Shown one piece after another: positions 10,671 through 20,339 of a stretch of 64,000 nt of DNA (position 1 is the first letter of the stretch; each line of letters starts with the position of its first letter). Below the pieces are notes generated by a model. It saw only the letters and a list, made by a program, of their open reading frames with translations, was not told the origin of the DNA and made no database searches. The stretch comes from Yponomeuta sedellus (lineage: Eukaryota > Arthropoda > Insecta > Lepidoptera > Yponomeutidae): contig OW203732.1 in NCBI GenBank assembly GCA_934045075.1, positions 20,998,279-21,062,278 of the forward strand, read 5' to 3'. The position numbers were made by a program, and so were the translations under genes.

Positions 10671-10979
10671 TGTTATGTCCGGTTCCCCGCCTCACTTACA
10701 TTTTGTCATTGTCAGCACTAAAGAGCAAATAAAAGTGTTTTTCCGCGCACATCGCGCAGCAGTCATAACATAGCAGTCACAACAGTCACAGCAGTCACAG
10801 TAGTCAAGAGCAGTCATGCATAGTCTTTAACATCAGTAATTAGACTTAGTATCAAGATGTAGTCCGTTTTAGTAACTCTGTTTCCAAATTATTATTAATG
10901 TGTTTCGGTGCCATCAATAAACTGCAAATGTGTACGTGGTGATGTGATTTTCAACCCCCGGAGCCTGCGCTGCCTAACA
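10671..10979 (+). repeat. 5' LTR
   Basis: TG...CA-bounded LTR. An internal run of short near-repeats (cagtcataaca, cagtcacaa, cagtcaca) lies at about 10760-10815. Its last 31 bp (10949-10979) are included in the giant inverted duplication. Confidence 0.92.
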
Positions 10980-10998
10980 ACTGGTGTCAGAAGTGCGA
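10980..10998 (+). other. Putative primer binding site
   Basis: actggtgtcagaagtgcga lies immediately after the LTR. It has the TGG start expected for pairing with a tRNA CCA end. Complementarity to a tRNA-Leu-like 3' end is plausible but was not checked. Confidence 0.6.
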
Positions 10999-12072
10999 TA
11001 TAGGTACTGAGCTAATTCGCTTAGCTTGTACCAAGAACTCGGCCGCTCAGCTCCGAGGTTAAGCTCTCACCCCCCGAGTGAAGCCCGTATCATGTTTGGT
11101 CGACGGTAAGCCTCAGCCCCATGCGCTTGAGCCCACACCAGCCGCCATGTACTGCAGTTCCGAGGTCGACAGTGAGTCTTCACCCCACGTGTGGAGCCTG
11201 CGCCGTGGAAACCGAAACACCTCATCACTTCGTGGTTGCCGAGCCGTCATATGACTTCCTGAGTCACACGGTCCCCGGCCGCAGCATGGGCCAATCTACA
11301 TCGACTGTTCCTGTTTCCTAAAAACAGTGGTCCCATAGCCAGTGATGAAATTCTGCGAGTCCCGAATCCTGTGCTCTACGAGGTCACGTTTCTTCGCCAT
11401 ATGACGCCGTCCGCATTTGACCTCGATACTTCGCCGACTCCACAAAATTCGCTGCATCAGCACAGTGTGTGTTAAAAATAGATAGGTAATTTCAAAGCCT
11501 CCTAAATTATTTCTCAGTGCTAAATTCTTTTCACTGTTTTATACGCAATTTTTGTAATACCTACTGTTTCGTAACTTTTCTTTTCTGTTATTATTTAAAT
11601 TTACTACAAATTTACATTTATTTTAAGTGGAGATATTTTCTTATTCGACTTTTATATCATGTCAATGTGTTTTTGTAACTCTACCTATTTTGTTGTATTT
11701 CCAAATATCGTAATTTTGTTAACTTTTTATGCATCTGCCATTTTTATTGCATATTTCTATGTTTTGTCCTCTGATTTATATTTCATTTTAGAATCAAAAG
11801 TTCCATATACGTGACAACCTTTAATTGTGACTCTCAACTTATTATCTAGGTCATACTATTATTGTTTAAAACTGTCTTTGACTCAATGTGTAACGCGAAT
11901 CTTGCACCGTAGGCAGTTCAAGTTCAGTGGCACCAGACATTCCAATGGTGTACTTAATGATATTCAACTGTCAACCTTACGTCTCTGTTTTTATTTCATT
12001 CTTTTACTATACGAGTAATATGTTAACATTATTTTAAAGGATTTTGTGCCAAAATAAATTATTTTATTTAAA

Positions 12073-13145
12073 GGTCACACGACAGGGTAACCAGTCCCAA
12101 AAAGGAGACCTCTAAATATTATTATCCATTAATTTTTGAAATTGTAAGTAATTTTCGCAGAATCTAGAATTGGCAGGTCACACAACAGGGTAACCAGTCC
12201 CAAAAGGAGACCTCTCTATTATATTCATTGGTCACACGACAGGGTAACCAGTCCCAAAAAGGAGACCTCTAAATATTATTATTCATTAATTTTTGAAACT
12301 AAGCAATTTTCGCAGTATGTAGAATTGGTAGGTCACACGACAGGGTAACCAGTCCCAAAAGGAGACCTCTCTATTATGTTCATTGGTCACACGACAGGGT
12401 AACCAGTCCCAAAAGGAGACCTCTAAATATTATTATTATTCATTAATATTTGAAACTGCAAGTAATTTTCGCAGTATCTAGAACTGGCAGGTCACACAAC
12501 AGTGTAACCAGTCCCAAAAAGGAGACCTCGAAATATTATTATTCATTAATTTTTGAAACTAAGCAATTTTCGTAGTATGTAGAATTGGTAGGTCACACGA
12601 CAGGGTAACCAGTCCCAAAAGGAGACCTCTGTACCTATACATATTAATTCCTGAAACATTTTTTTCTTTCACCTTGAAATATTAGGTCACACATCAGGGT
12701 AACCAGTCCCAAAAACCTCTTTATCATTATTGTTTATAGGTCACACGACAGGGTAACCAGTCCCAAAACGGAGACCTCAGGAAATTTCTAAACTCTTCCC
12801 TTATCTGCCTTTTTCTTTGTTTACAAATTTGATTTACAATATCACAGTCTTGTTTTCCACTTTAAATTTTGTGTGTTTCTAGTTCATGATTTTTTTTTTT
12901 TTTATAATTATTTCCCAAAACGGAAGCCCCTACCATATTTACTGAATCCGTCTTTGTTTCTGCTAATACTAAAGTAATTATTTCATGTACTTTTTCCGTC
13001 TAATAGGTACCTACCTATTTTTGTGTTTCACAATATTTTCTTTTTTTTTACTTATATTCCTGTTTAACAATGTTTTTTAAATATTCAACGAATTGAAAGT
13101 TATAAATAACACGTCAGGGTAGCCAGTCCCAGAAGGAGACCTCTG
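12073..13145 (+). repeat. Internal array of a conserved block in the LTR element
   Basis: About ten copies of ggtcacacgacagggtaacc followed by agtcccaaaaggagacctc, nine between 12073 and 12777 and a diverged one at about 13109. They are separated by variable AT-rich spacers, some of which are themselves repeated (attattcattaatttttgaa). Each block is bounded by ggtc...gacc and has an inner ggtaacc, so it can form a small stem. The role is unknown; RNA packaging or dimerisation is an inference. Confidence 0.9.
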
Positions 13146-13840
13146 TATTAACTCCTCAGAACTCATTCAGTAAATGTCATAGTTTTATTTACTATTATTT
13201 TATTTTCTATTGTTCTATCTTGTATTTTATACTTGTCAGTGCTACTTGTCTCGACATTATGTCTCGAAGAAGTTTGTTTTTTACACCTGTTTCGTATTTC
13301 ACTGTATATTGAGATTTTCTCTGTATTCATAAGTCTTTATCCGACTCAAAATAGTTTCATATCAAGATTTTGTTTTATGCTTTGGTATTCTAAAATACTG
13401 ATTTGTTAATTATATTATCTAAAGTATTTTTCTAATTTCTCTGTATTCATAACTGTCTTTATCCGACTTTGAATAGTTTCATATCAAGATTATTTAATGC
13501 TTTGGTATTCTGAAGTACTGATTTGTTAATCATATTATCTAAAGTATTTTTTTTAACTAAGTTACTCGATTCTTATGTGTATTTTCTAAAGACTGTTTAT
13601 TACCTCTTAATGTATTTGAAGTTACATGTTTGATCAGTAATCACGCTACTGTCTGTATTGTCCATGTTTCCCTAATCAGCAAACTTTTATTTATCAATGC
13701 TTTGGTTTTCCTTTTTGTATTGTGTTCAGTCTTGCCTTATTGCAATATCTCGATGTAGTCAAGTCCTCAATTTTAATTAGTTTTGTATAACTTCGCTTAT
13801 CACTTGTTAAAAGGGATAAGCTTCGTCAAAAAGGGGGAGC

Positions 13841-14149
13841 TGTTATGTCCGGTTCCCCGCCTCACTTACATTTTGTCATTGTCAGCACTAAAGAGCAAAT
13901 AAAAGTGTTTTTCCGCGCACATCGCGCAGCAGTCATAACATAGCAGTCACAACAGTCACAGCAGTCACAGTAGTCAAGAGCAGTCATGCATAGTCTTTAA
14001 CATCAGTAATTAGACTTAGTATCAAGATGTAGTCCGTTTTAGTAACTCTGTTTCCAAATTATTATTAATGTGTTTCGGTGCCATCAATAAACTGCAAATG
14101 TGTACGTGGTGATGTGATTTTCAACCCCCGGAGTCTGCGCTGCCTAACA
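13841..14149 (+). repeat. 3' LTR
   Basis: Same length as the 5' LTR with one base difference. Preceded by the polypurine tract aaaaagggggagc (13828-13840). Confidence 0.92.
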
Positions 14150-14215
14150 GTACACATTTTTACAAACTAATCTCAGAGAGGTAACAATAATTTTATAAAA
14201 AAAGATAACAATAAT

Positions 14216-14516
14216 TAAAGGAGCGGTGATAGCCCAGCGGGTATCACAATGGACTCGGAAGCGAGAGACCCAGGTTCGATTCCCAGTGCGTGCACGTGCC
14301 AATGACTTTATTTTCTAAGTCACGTACATTTGTGAAGCTATAGTAGCAATACCACTCTCTAACTGTGAAGGAAAACATCGTGAGGAAACCTGGGTGTTCA
14401 AATACCTCAGCGCTTGAAATTGCCAATACGCGGTGGGCCTGAGTGGTAATTAACCCCATAATCTCTCTCTGAGAGAAGACCTCGCAGTGGGACGTTCATA
14501 GGCTAGATAAAAATAG
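14216..14516 (+). mobile_element. SINE-E copy (tRNA-derived), left arm
   Basis: The tRNA-like head gcggtgatagcccagcgggt ... cccaggttcgattcccagtg (about 14222-14292) is followed by a body with ctttattttctaagtcacgt, ggaaaacatcgtgagg, ttgaaattgccaa and ctctctctgagagaag. The mirror copy is at 19745-20042. A related copy sits in the IR1 loop at 17231-17515. Confidence 0.85.
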
Positions 14517-14559
14517 ATATAAAAAATATTTATTGTCTTCTTAACTTACCTTGAGGAGT

Positions 14560-15046
14560 ACCTATTACTAAAGTGTATTACTTTAAATGACAGGATACGC
14601 AATAATCTGATTAGAGAACGTTGTGGACTGAAAGAGGATGTAGTGACTAGAATTGAGAAAGGAATATTGCGTTGGTTTGGACATGTAGAGATGATGAAGA
14701 AAGAAAGATTGACGAAACAAATATAACATATTTTAAACTTTCGCGACTTGAAAACATTGTTAGAATATTTTCGGGGCTTAATCGCGTTGTAATTTAGTGC
14801 TATTTTTGAAACAAATATATATGGCGAATGTGAGAAGAAGGGCGGATAAAGGACGTCCCAGGCGGACATACATCGACCAAATAGGGGATGTATTAGCAAA
14901 GAGGAAGATAAAAAGTACCCGGAATCGGCGTGCGCGCATGCAACGACTTATACCAATAAACGTTGATGAAGCGAGGGTAATCTGTCAGAATCGTGGCAAG
15001 TGGCAGTCTCTGGTCTCTGCCTACCCCTCTGGGATACAGGCGTGAG
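14560..15046 (+). pseudogene. LINE-K ORF C-terminus, interrupted by an 82-bp insertion
   Basis: Before the insertion the frame reads RIRNNLIRERCGLKEDVVTR then GILRWFGHVEMMKKERLTKQ. After it, the frame continues as MANVRRRADKGRPRRTYIDQ and STRNRRARMQRL, ending VSAYPSGIQA-stop (15043-15045). Deleting the insertion and one target duplicate restores the reading frame exactly at TKQ-IYMANV. This is the C-terminus of a non-LTR retrotransposon protein; the clade was not determined. The stop is followed at once by a (TATG)n tail, as expected for a LINE whose 3' end is a microsatellite. Confidence 0.8.
14727..14808. mobile_element. 82-bp insertion with 12-bp target duplication
   Basis: The direct repeat gaaacaaatata (14715-14726 and 14809-14820) flanks the insertion. 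It contains ttttaaactttcgcgacttg and gcttaatcgcgttgtaattt. A related sequence is at 47024-47105, there followed by further sequence. It is probably a truncated end of a larger dispersed element. Confidence 0.8.
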
Positions 15047-15052
15047 GTTATG

Positions 15053-15083
<31 letters not shown>

Positions 15084-15509
15084 GGGTGTATGTATGTATG
15101 TATGTATGTATGTATGTATGTATGTATGTATGTATGTATGTATGTATGTATGTATGTATGTATGTATGTATGTATGTATGTATGTATGTATGTATGTATG
15201 TATGTATGTATGTATGTATGTATGTATGTATGTATGTATGTATGTATGTATGTATGTATGTATGTATGTATGTATGTATGTATGTATGTATGTATGTATG
15301 TATGTATGTATGTATGTATGTATGTATGTATGTATGTATGTATGTATGTATGTATGTATGTATGTATGTATGTATGTATGTATGTATGTATGTATGTATG
15401 TATGTATGTATGTATGTATGTATGTATGTATGTATGTATGTATGTATGTATGTATGTATGTATGTATGTATGTATGTATGTATGTATGTATGTATGTATG
15501 TATGTATGC
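15047..15509 (+). repeat. (TATG)n microsatellite, LINE-K tail, left arm
   Basis: About 463 bp of TATG, interrupted once near the start by aagggtg. The right-arm counterpart (18957-19211) is about 208 bp shorter and has a different interruption (catccat). Confidence 0.98.
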
Positions 15510-15584
15510 ATGTTATTTTGTAACAAACTGTCAGCATCACTAAAACTTAGTATATATTCATTTTTCTGTCGGTCTTAATAGCAT

Positions 15585-15618
15585 TAGTAGGTTAAGACAT
15601 GGCCGTCTTAACCTACTA
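15585..15618. repeat. 14-bp hairpin
   Basis: tagtaggttaagac, a 6-nt loop (atggcc), then gtcttaacctacta. Repeated in the other arm. Confidence 0.9.
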
Positions 15619-15834
15619 TATGCTGAACAAAATGCTGAAACAACTTGGAATAGCTATGCTGTGCAGTAAAACCAAAGGGAATTGCAAAACTATTCATAGT
15701 AACAATTTATTATTCAATACTACTGCATAGGTCGATGTACGTTCGCTTAGGGTGACCACAATTATTATTTTACAGAGGCTTACATTTTTAAAAACTATAC
15801 CGATTTATACCTTGCAAGTTAAATAACCATCAGA

Positions 15835-16035
15835 GAAACGACAACCGTTGGAGTAAACATGTTCTTGAGTGGAGACTGCGACTCGGCAAGCGTGGTGTGG
15901 GACGCCCTCCGACCATATTGGATGACGATCTGCGAAAAACTGCCGGCAGATACTGGATGCGGCAAGCTGAAGACAGGGCGCTATGGCGCTCATTAGGGGA
16001 GGCCTATGTCCAGCAGTGGACTACATAATATAGCC
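15835..16035 (+). pseudogene. RTE-type LINE ORF2 C-terminus (left arm)
   Basis: Translates as NRWSKHVLEWRLRLGKRGVG, RPPTILDDDLRKTAGRYWMR, QAEDRALWRSLGEAYVQQWT then T-stop. This is the characteristic C-terminal tail of lepidopteran RTE endonuclease/reverse transcriptases. The short frame is intact, but the rest of the protein is absent (5' truncation). An aagaagaagatga-like tail follows. The mirror copy on the minus strand is at about 18433-18633. Confidence 0.88.
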
Positions 16036-16159
16036 TGAAGAAGAAGATGAGTTGAACAACGCTTAAGTTAAGCTAAGTTGACGAGTTGAAGCTGAAAAAA
16101 ATATTTAATTGCTCATAAAAAAATATGTAAAAAAGCAAACTTTATGTAATTGCATCAAA

Positions 16160-16380
16160 CCAATACGTGCCATTGTATCTCTGTATAAGAAAGTGGCCTC
16201 AGCCTGGTTGTGTTTTCATGTTTGTGATGTCCATGCCTGGTTACCTTGGGACCAGGTTAAATGATTGTGTTATGTGGAAGTTATTACTATTATATTATAA
16301 GAGAATAAAAATTGTGCAATTGGCAGACTTATTGCTAGTAGTGATTTCTTCCAGTCGACCAAGAATATAAGTACAAAGTA
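16160..16380. mobile_element. Mixed SINE/LINE 3' fragments (left arm)
   Basis: Contains ggcctcagcctggttgtg and tttgtgatgtccatgcctgg (compare 61057-61130), then a LINE-F-like end (attgtgcaattggcagactt, attgctagtagtgatttctt) in minus orientation. The mirror is at 18088-18308. Confidence 0.5.
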
Positions 16381-16537
16381 ATTTTGTCTCTTTTTTCTCT
16401 ATTATTTTACTTATGCTCATTCATTACACTATAACAATTTTATACAAAGAAATTTTATATATACAAAGCGTCCCCCGGACATGGCACATGGAGGAAAAGT
16501 GTCATGAATATTGCTGAAAAGTGTCATGTAATGGCCG

Positions 16538-16720
16538 TCGTTATGCCATGTCAGCGGCCTTATGGGCGGCTTGATAACTTCTGACATTAAGGCCCCCCAC
16601 TGTCTTACAATCCTCCACTAACCCGGACTTGGCCCCCGTGGTGGAGTAAGGCCTAATCTTCCTGCGATAGACGAAGAGACCCGTGCCCCAACAATGAGGA
16701 CATATAAAGGGTTGATATCG
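16538..16720 (+). mobile_element. SINE-5S body fragment
   Basis: gggcggcttgataacttctg, gtcttacaatcctccac and cggacttggcccccgtggtg match the body of the 8036-8405 copy. The 5S-like head is missing. Confidence 0.75.
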
Positions 16721-17230
16721 ATCGAAAGCCTAGAACTTATGGTAAACCACCTAGGACTTGGATGGTGGATTTGGATACAGGAAGGATCATTACTTAAATT
16801 TGACCACGAGGAACGAATTTTCCACGTGGTCAAATCAGTTTGACAAAATAGTTCGACTACGTGGAAGAACCCTTTATAACTATCTACTAAGATTTATTAG
16901 GTCCACTTTTCCAAGGACGCGTTATAAAAGAAGAGATTTTGTTTTTTTATTGGTTGCGCTAGTTAGCAGCGTCTAGCGCCTTAATGTAGTTTTGAAATAG
17001 TTTACCGTCTTTTACAGTATAGAGTTTTTGGTGCTATTTCTTAAACATTCCTCGGTAAAATACTCCTTGGGGCAGTTTAAACAACGTGTAGTTACGTCTT
17101 ACCATGTAAACTGCCTCTGAGGAGTGTTTTATGTGGAGTCGCCTGTGCCGTACTGTGCTAGCGACAGTAAAACACGCCACAAATGCGCCACAAAGCTACT
17201 AAGTTTATTTTTTGTATATTTTTTGGCTTT

Positions 17231-17515
17231 ATGCGATGGTAGCCAAGTGGGTAGTACAATGGACACTGAAGCGAGAGACCCAGGTTCGATTTCCAGTGCG
17301 GACATGTACCAATGACTTTGTTTTCTAAGTCAGGTACATTTGTGGTCTCCACCCAAGAACACGCTTACTCCAACGATTGCCGGTTCCGTGAAAAAACTAG
17401 GGTGTTCAAATACCTGAAATTGCCAATCCGCAATAGGCACGCGTGGTAATTAGCCCCGCACTCTCTCTCTGAGAGAAGGATTGTACCTTGCAGTGCTACT
17501 TTTAGAGACTACATA
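17231..17515 (+). mobile_element. SINE-E copy
   Basis: Head gcgatggtagccaagtgggt with B-box ggttcgatttccag; body gactttgttttctaagtcag and ctctctctgagagaag. A short stretch (ccacccaagaacacgcttac) matches RTE LINE sequence and replaces part of the body, so this copy is chimeric or converted. Confidence 0.75.
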
Positions 17516-18432
17516 AAAAACGCCTAAAAAACTGATTGACTAAAGTTTCAGTCATGCAAAACAAAGTGCGACTTCTACCCTGAATATCGCTTTTGCCGTC
17601 AATTTACCAGGCATCGTTAGCTCGTAGAAAATGTTTGTGATGATGCAGAGAATACATGAGACTCTCGGAAGCGTGAGTAAATTAACACCCGATATGTCTG
17701 ACTGCACCTTGAGATGCTTGCGTATTACGTTGAAGGCAAACAATGAAATAGCGGGCTATGAATATGAAAATAGCGTAGCAGTACTGTAAATGTGCTTAGC
17801 CTGCGCTTAGCCAGGGCGGCCATGATTTGTGTACATCGGAGGACTGTTCTATCGATCGATACTAGGTTCCAATCCAATCCATCGCTATGTTGACCAAGTT
17901 ATACAGAAGATAGATATTGTTAAATTCCAGGCGGTGAAGTGCCTATTCAAACAGCAATATTCATGACACTTTTCCTCCATGTGCCATGTCCGGGGGACGC
18001 TTTGTATATATAAAATTTCTTTGTATAAAATTGTTATAGTGTAATGAATGAGCATAAGTAAAATAATAGAGAAAAAAGAGACAAAATTACTTTGTACTTA
18101 TATTCTTGGTCGACTGGAAGAAATCACTACTAGCAATAAGTCTGCCAATTGCACAATTTTTATTCTCTTATAATATAATAGTAATAACTTCCACATAACA
18201 CAATCATTTAACCTGGTCCCAAGGTAACCAGGCATGGACATCACAAACATGAAAACACAACCAGGCTGAGGCCACTTTCTTATACAGAGATACAATGGCA
18301 CGTATTGGTTTGATGCAATTACATAAAGTTTGCTTTTTTACATATTTTTTTATGAGCAATTAAATATTTTTTTCAGCTTCAACTCGTCAACTTAGCTTAA
18401 CTTAAGCGTTGTTCAACTCATCTTCTTCTTCA

Positions 18433-18633
18433 GGCTATATTATGTAGTCCACTGCTGGACATAGGCCTCCCCTAATGAGCGCCATAGCGCCCTGTCTTCA
18501 GCTTGCCGCATCCAGTATCTGCCGGCAGTTTTTCGCAGATCGTCATCCAATATGGTCGGAGGGCGTCCCACACCACGCTTGCCGAGTCGCAGTCTCCACT
18601 CAAGAACATGTTTACTCCAACGGTTGTCGTTTC
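18433..18633 (-). pseudogene. RTE-type LINE ORF2 C-terminus (right arm)
   Basis: Mirror of 15835-16035 with the same encoded tail ending EAYVQQWT. Confidence 0.88.
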
Positions 18634-18956
18634 TCTGATGGTTATTTAACTTGCAAGGTATAAATCGGTATAGTTTTTAAAAATGTAAGCCTCTGTAAAA
18701 TAATAATTGTGGTCACCCTAAGCGAACGTACATCGACCTATGCAGTAGTATTGAATAATAAATTGTTACTATGAATAGTTTTGCAATTCCCTTTGGTTTT
18801 ACTGCACAGCATAGCTATTCCAAGTTGTTTCAGCATTTTGTTCAGCATATAGTAGGTTAAGACGGCCATGTCTTAACCTACTAATGCTATTAAGACCGAC
18901 AGAAAAATGAATATATACTAAGTTTTAGTGATGCTGACAGTTTGTTACAAAATAAC

Positions 18957-19176
18957 ATGCATACATACATACATACATACATACATACATACATACATAC
19001 ATACATACATACATACATACATACATACATACATACATACATACATACATACATACATACATCCATACATACATACATACATACATACATACATACATAC
19101 ATACATACATACATACATACATACATACATACATACATACATACATACATACATACATACATACATACATACACCC

Positions 19177-19207
<31 letters not shown>

Positions 19208-19211
19208 CATA
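18957..19211 (-). repeat. (TATG)n microsatellite, right arm
   Basis: About 255 bp, written as ATAC repeats on the plus strand, with one catccatac interruption near 19061 that is not in the left arm. Confidence 0.98.
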
Positions 19212-19214
19212 ACC

Positions 19215-19701
19215 TCACGCCTGTATCCCAGAGGGGTAGGCAGAGACCAGAGACTGCCACTTGCCACGATTCTGACAGATTACCCTCGCTTCATCAACGT
19301 TTATTGGTATAAGTCGTTGCATGCGCGCACGCCGATTCCGGGTACTTTTTATCTTCCTCTTTGCTAATACATCCCCTATTTGGTCGATGTATGTCCGCCT
19401 GGGACGTCCTTTATCCGCCCTTCTTCTCACATTCGCCATATATATTTGTTTCAAAAATAGCACTAAATTACAACGCGATTAAGCCCCGAAAATATTCTAA
19501 CAATGTTTTCAAGTCGCGAAAGTTTAAAATATGTTATATTTGTTTCGTCAATCTTTCTTTCTTCATCATCTCTACATGTCCAAACCAACGCAATATTCCT
19601 TTCTCAATTCTAGTCACTACATCCTCTTTCAGTCCACAACGTTCTCTAATCAGATTATTGCGTATCCTGTCATTTAAAGTAATACACTTTAGTAATAGGT
19701 A
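19215..19701 (-). pseudogene. LINE-K ORF C-terminus with 82-bp insertion (right arm)
   Basis: Mirror of 14560-15046, including the insertion and its gaaacaaatata duplication. Confidence 0.8.
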
Positions 19702-19744
19702 CTCCTCAAGGTAAGTTAAGAAGACAATAAATATTTTTTATATC

Positions 19745-20042
19745 TATTTTTATCTAGCCTATGAACGTCCCACTGCGAGGTCTTCTCTCAGAGAGAGATT
19801 ATGGGGTTAATTACCACTCAGGCCCACCGCGTATTGGCAATTTCAAGCGCTGAGGTATTTGAACACCCAGGTTTCCTCACGATGTTTTCCTTCACAGTTA
19901 GAGAGTGGTATTGCTACTATAGCTTCACAAATGTACGTGACTTAGAAAATAAAGTCATTGGCACGTGCACGCACTGGGAATCGAACCTGGGTCTCTCGCT
20001 TCCGAGTCCATTGTGATACCCGCTGGGCTATCACCGCTCCTT
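19745..20042 (-). mobile_element. SINE-E copy (right arm)
   Basis: Mirror of 14216-14516. Confidence 0.85.
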
Positions 20043-20094
20043 TAATTATTGTTATCTTTTTTTATAAAATTATTGTTACCTCTCTGAGATTAGT

Positions 20095-20309
20095 ATTTTC
20101 TAAGGTTAACACGAGCAGTAGACATAATTAAAACTGTTTTTATACGGATTTATGCTCGTTTATTACATTTTTACAATTTTCCAACGTTTCGGCACTTTTT
20201 CAGGTGCCGTGTCATCCGGGACCACGGCACCTGAAAAAGTGCCGAAACGTTGGAAAATTGTAAAAATGTAATAAACGAGCATAAATCCGTATAAAAACAG
20301 TTTTAATTA
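20095..20309 (-). mobile_element. Element H copy 2, foldback form with 14-bp target duplication
   Basis: A 215-bp insertion absent from the left arm, flanked by tctctgagattagt (20081-20094 and 20310-20323). On the minus strand it starts taattaaaactgtttttata, runs to a ggcaccgtgg-type hairpin region, then reverses over its own first half. It finishes with the tail gtctactgctcgtgttaacc ttagaaaat shared with H1 (4589-4798). It has a stem of roughly 87 bp per side around a loop near 20216-20224 (about 9 nt). The block tgaaaaagtgccgaaacg loosely resembles the stem II and GAAAC part of a hammerhead ribozyme; the CTGATGA box is not clearly present. Confidence 0.8.
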
Positions 20310-20339
20310 TCTCTGAGATTAGTTTGTAAAAATGTGTAC

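Larger units (their letters stand above)
10667..14153 (+). mobile_element. Non-autonomous LTR retroelement (LARD-like)
   Basis: Two 309-bp LTRs (10671-10979 and 13841-14149), each starting TGTTATGTCC and ending CTAACA, are flanked by the 4-bp target duplication gtac (10667-10670, 14150-14153). The LTRs differ at one base that I could find (gagcctgcgc versus gagtctgcgc), so the insertion is recent. A primer-binding-site-like ctggtgtcagaagtgcg follows the first LTR and a purine tract (aaaaagggggagc) precedes the second. The roughly 2.86-kb interior has no gag or pol frame. It carries an array of about ten copies of a conserved block (12073-13143). The 4-bp duplication fits Ty3/gypsy-type integration; it must depend on proteins of another element. 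Confidence 0.9.
10949..16516. repeat. Giant inverted duplication IR1, left arm
   Basis: This 5.57-kb segment reappears reverse-complemented at 17952-23540. Paired coordinates add up to 34489 in the outer part, 34260 in the middle and 34468 in the inner part. The two shifts are explained by a 229-bp insertion (right arm) and a 208-bp microsatellite length difference. Every open frame in one arm has an identical partner in the other. The outer edge lies inside the 5' LTR; the inner edge lies in a repeat with gcgtcccccggacatggcac. Confidence 0.97.
16517..17951. other. IR1 loop (single-copy core of the palindrome)
   Basis: 1435 bp between the arms. It holds a truncated SINE-5S (16538-16720), a SINE-E copy (17231-17515), a small imperfect inverted repeat near 17056-17130 (aaatactcctt... 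with ...gaggagtgtttt) and otherwise unassigned AT-rich DNA. Confidence 0.85.

Noticed and set aside
12073..13145. CRISPR-like look of evenly repeated blocks with unique spacers
   Set aside because: Lies inside an LTR element in an animal genome, spacers are AT-rich and partly repeated, and there are no cas genes.
14893..15578. Several MYVC / HTYI repeat frames
   Set aside because: Artefacts of the TATG microsatellite; the same holds for 18890-19367 in the other arm.
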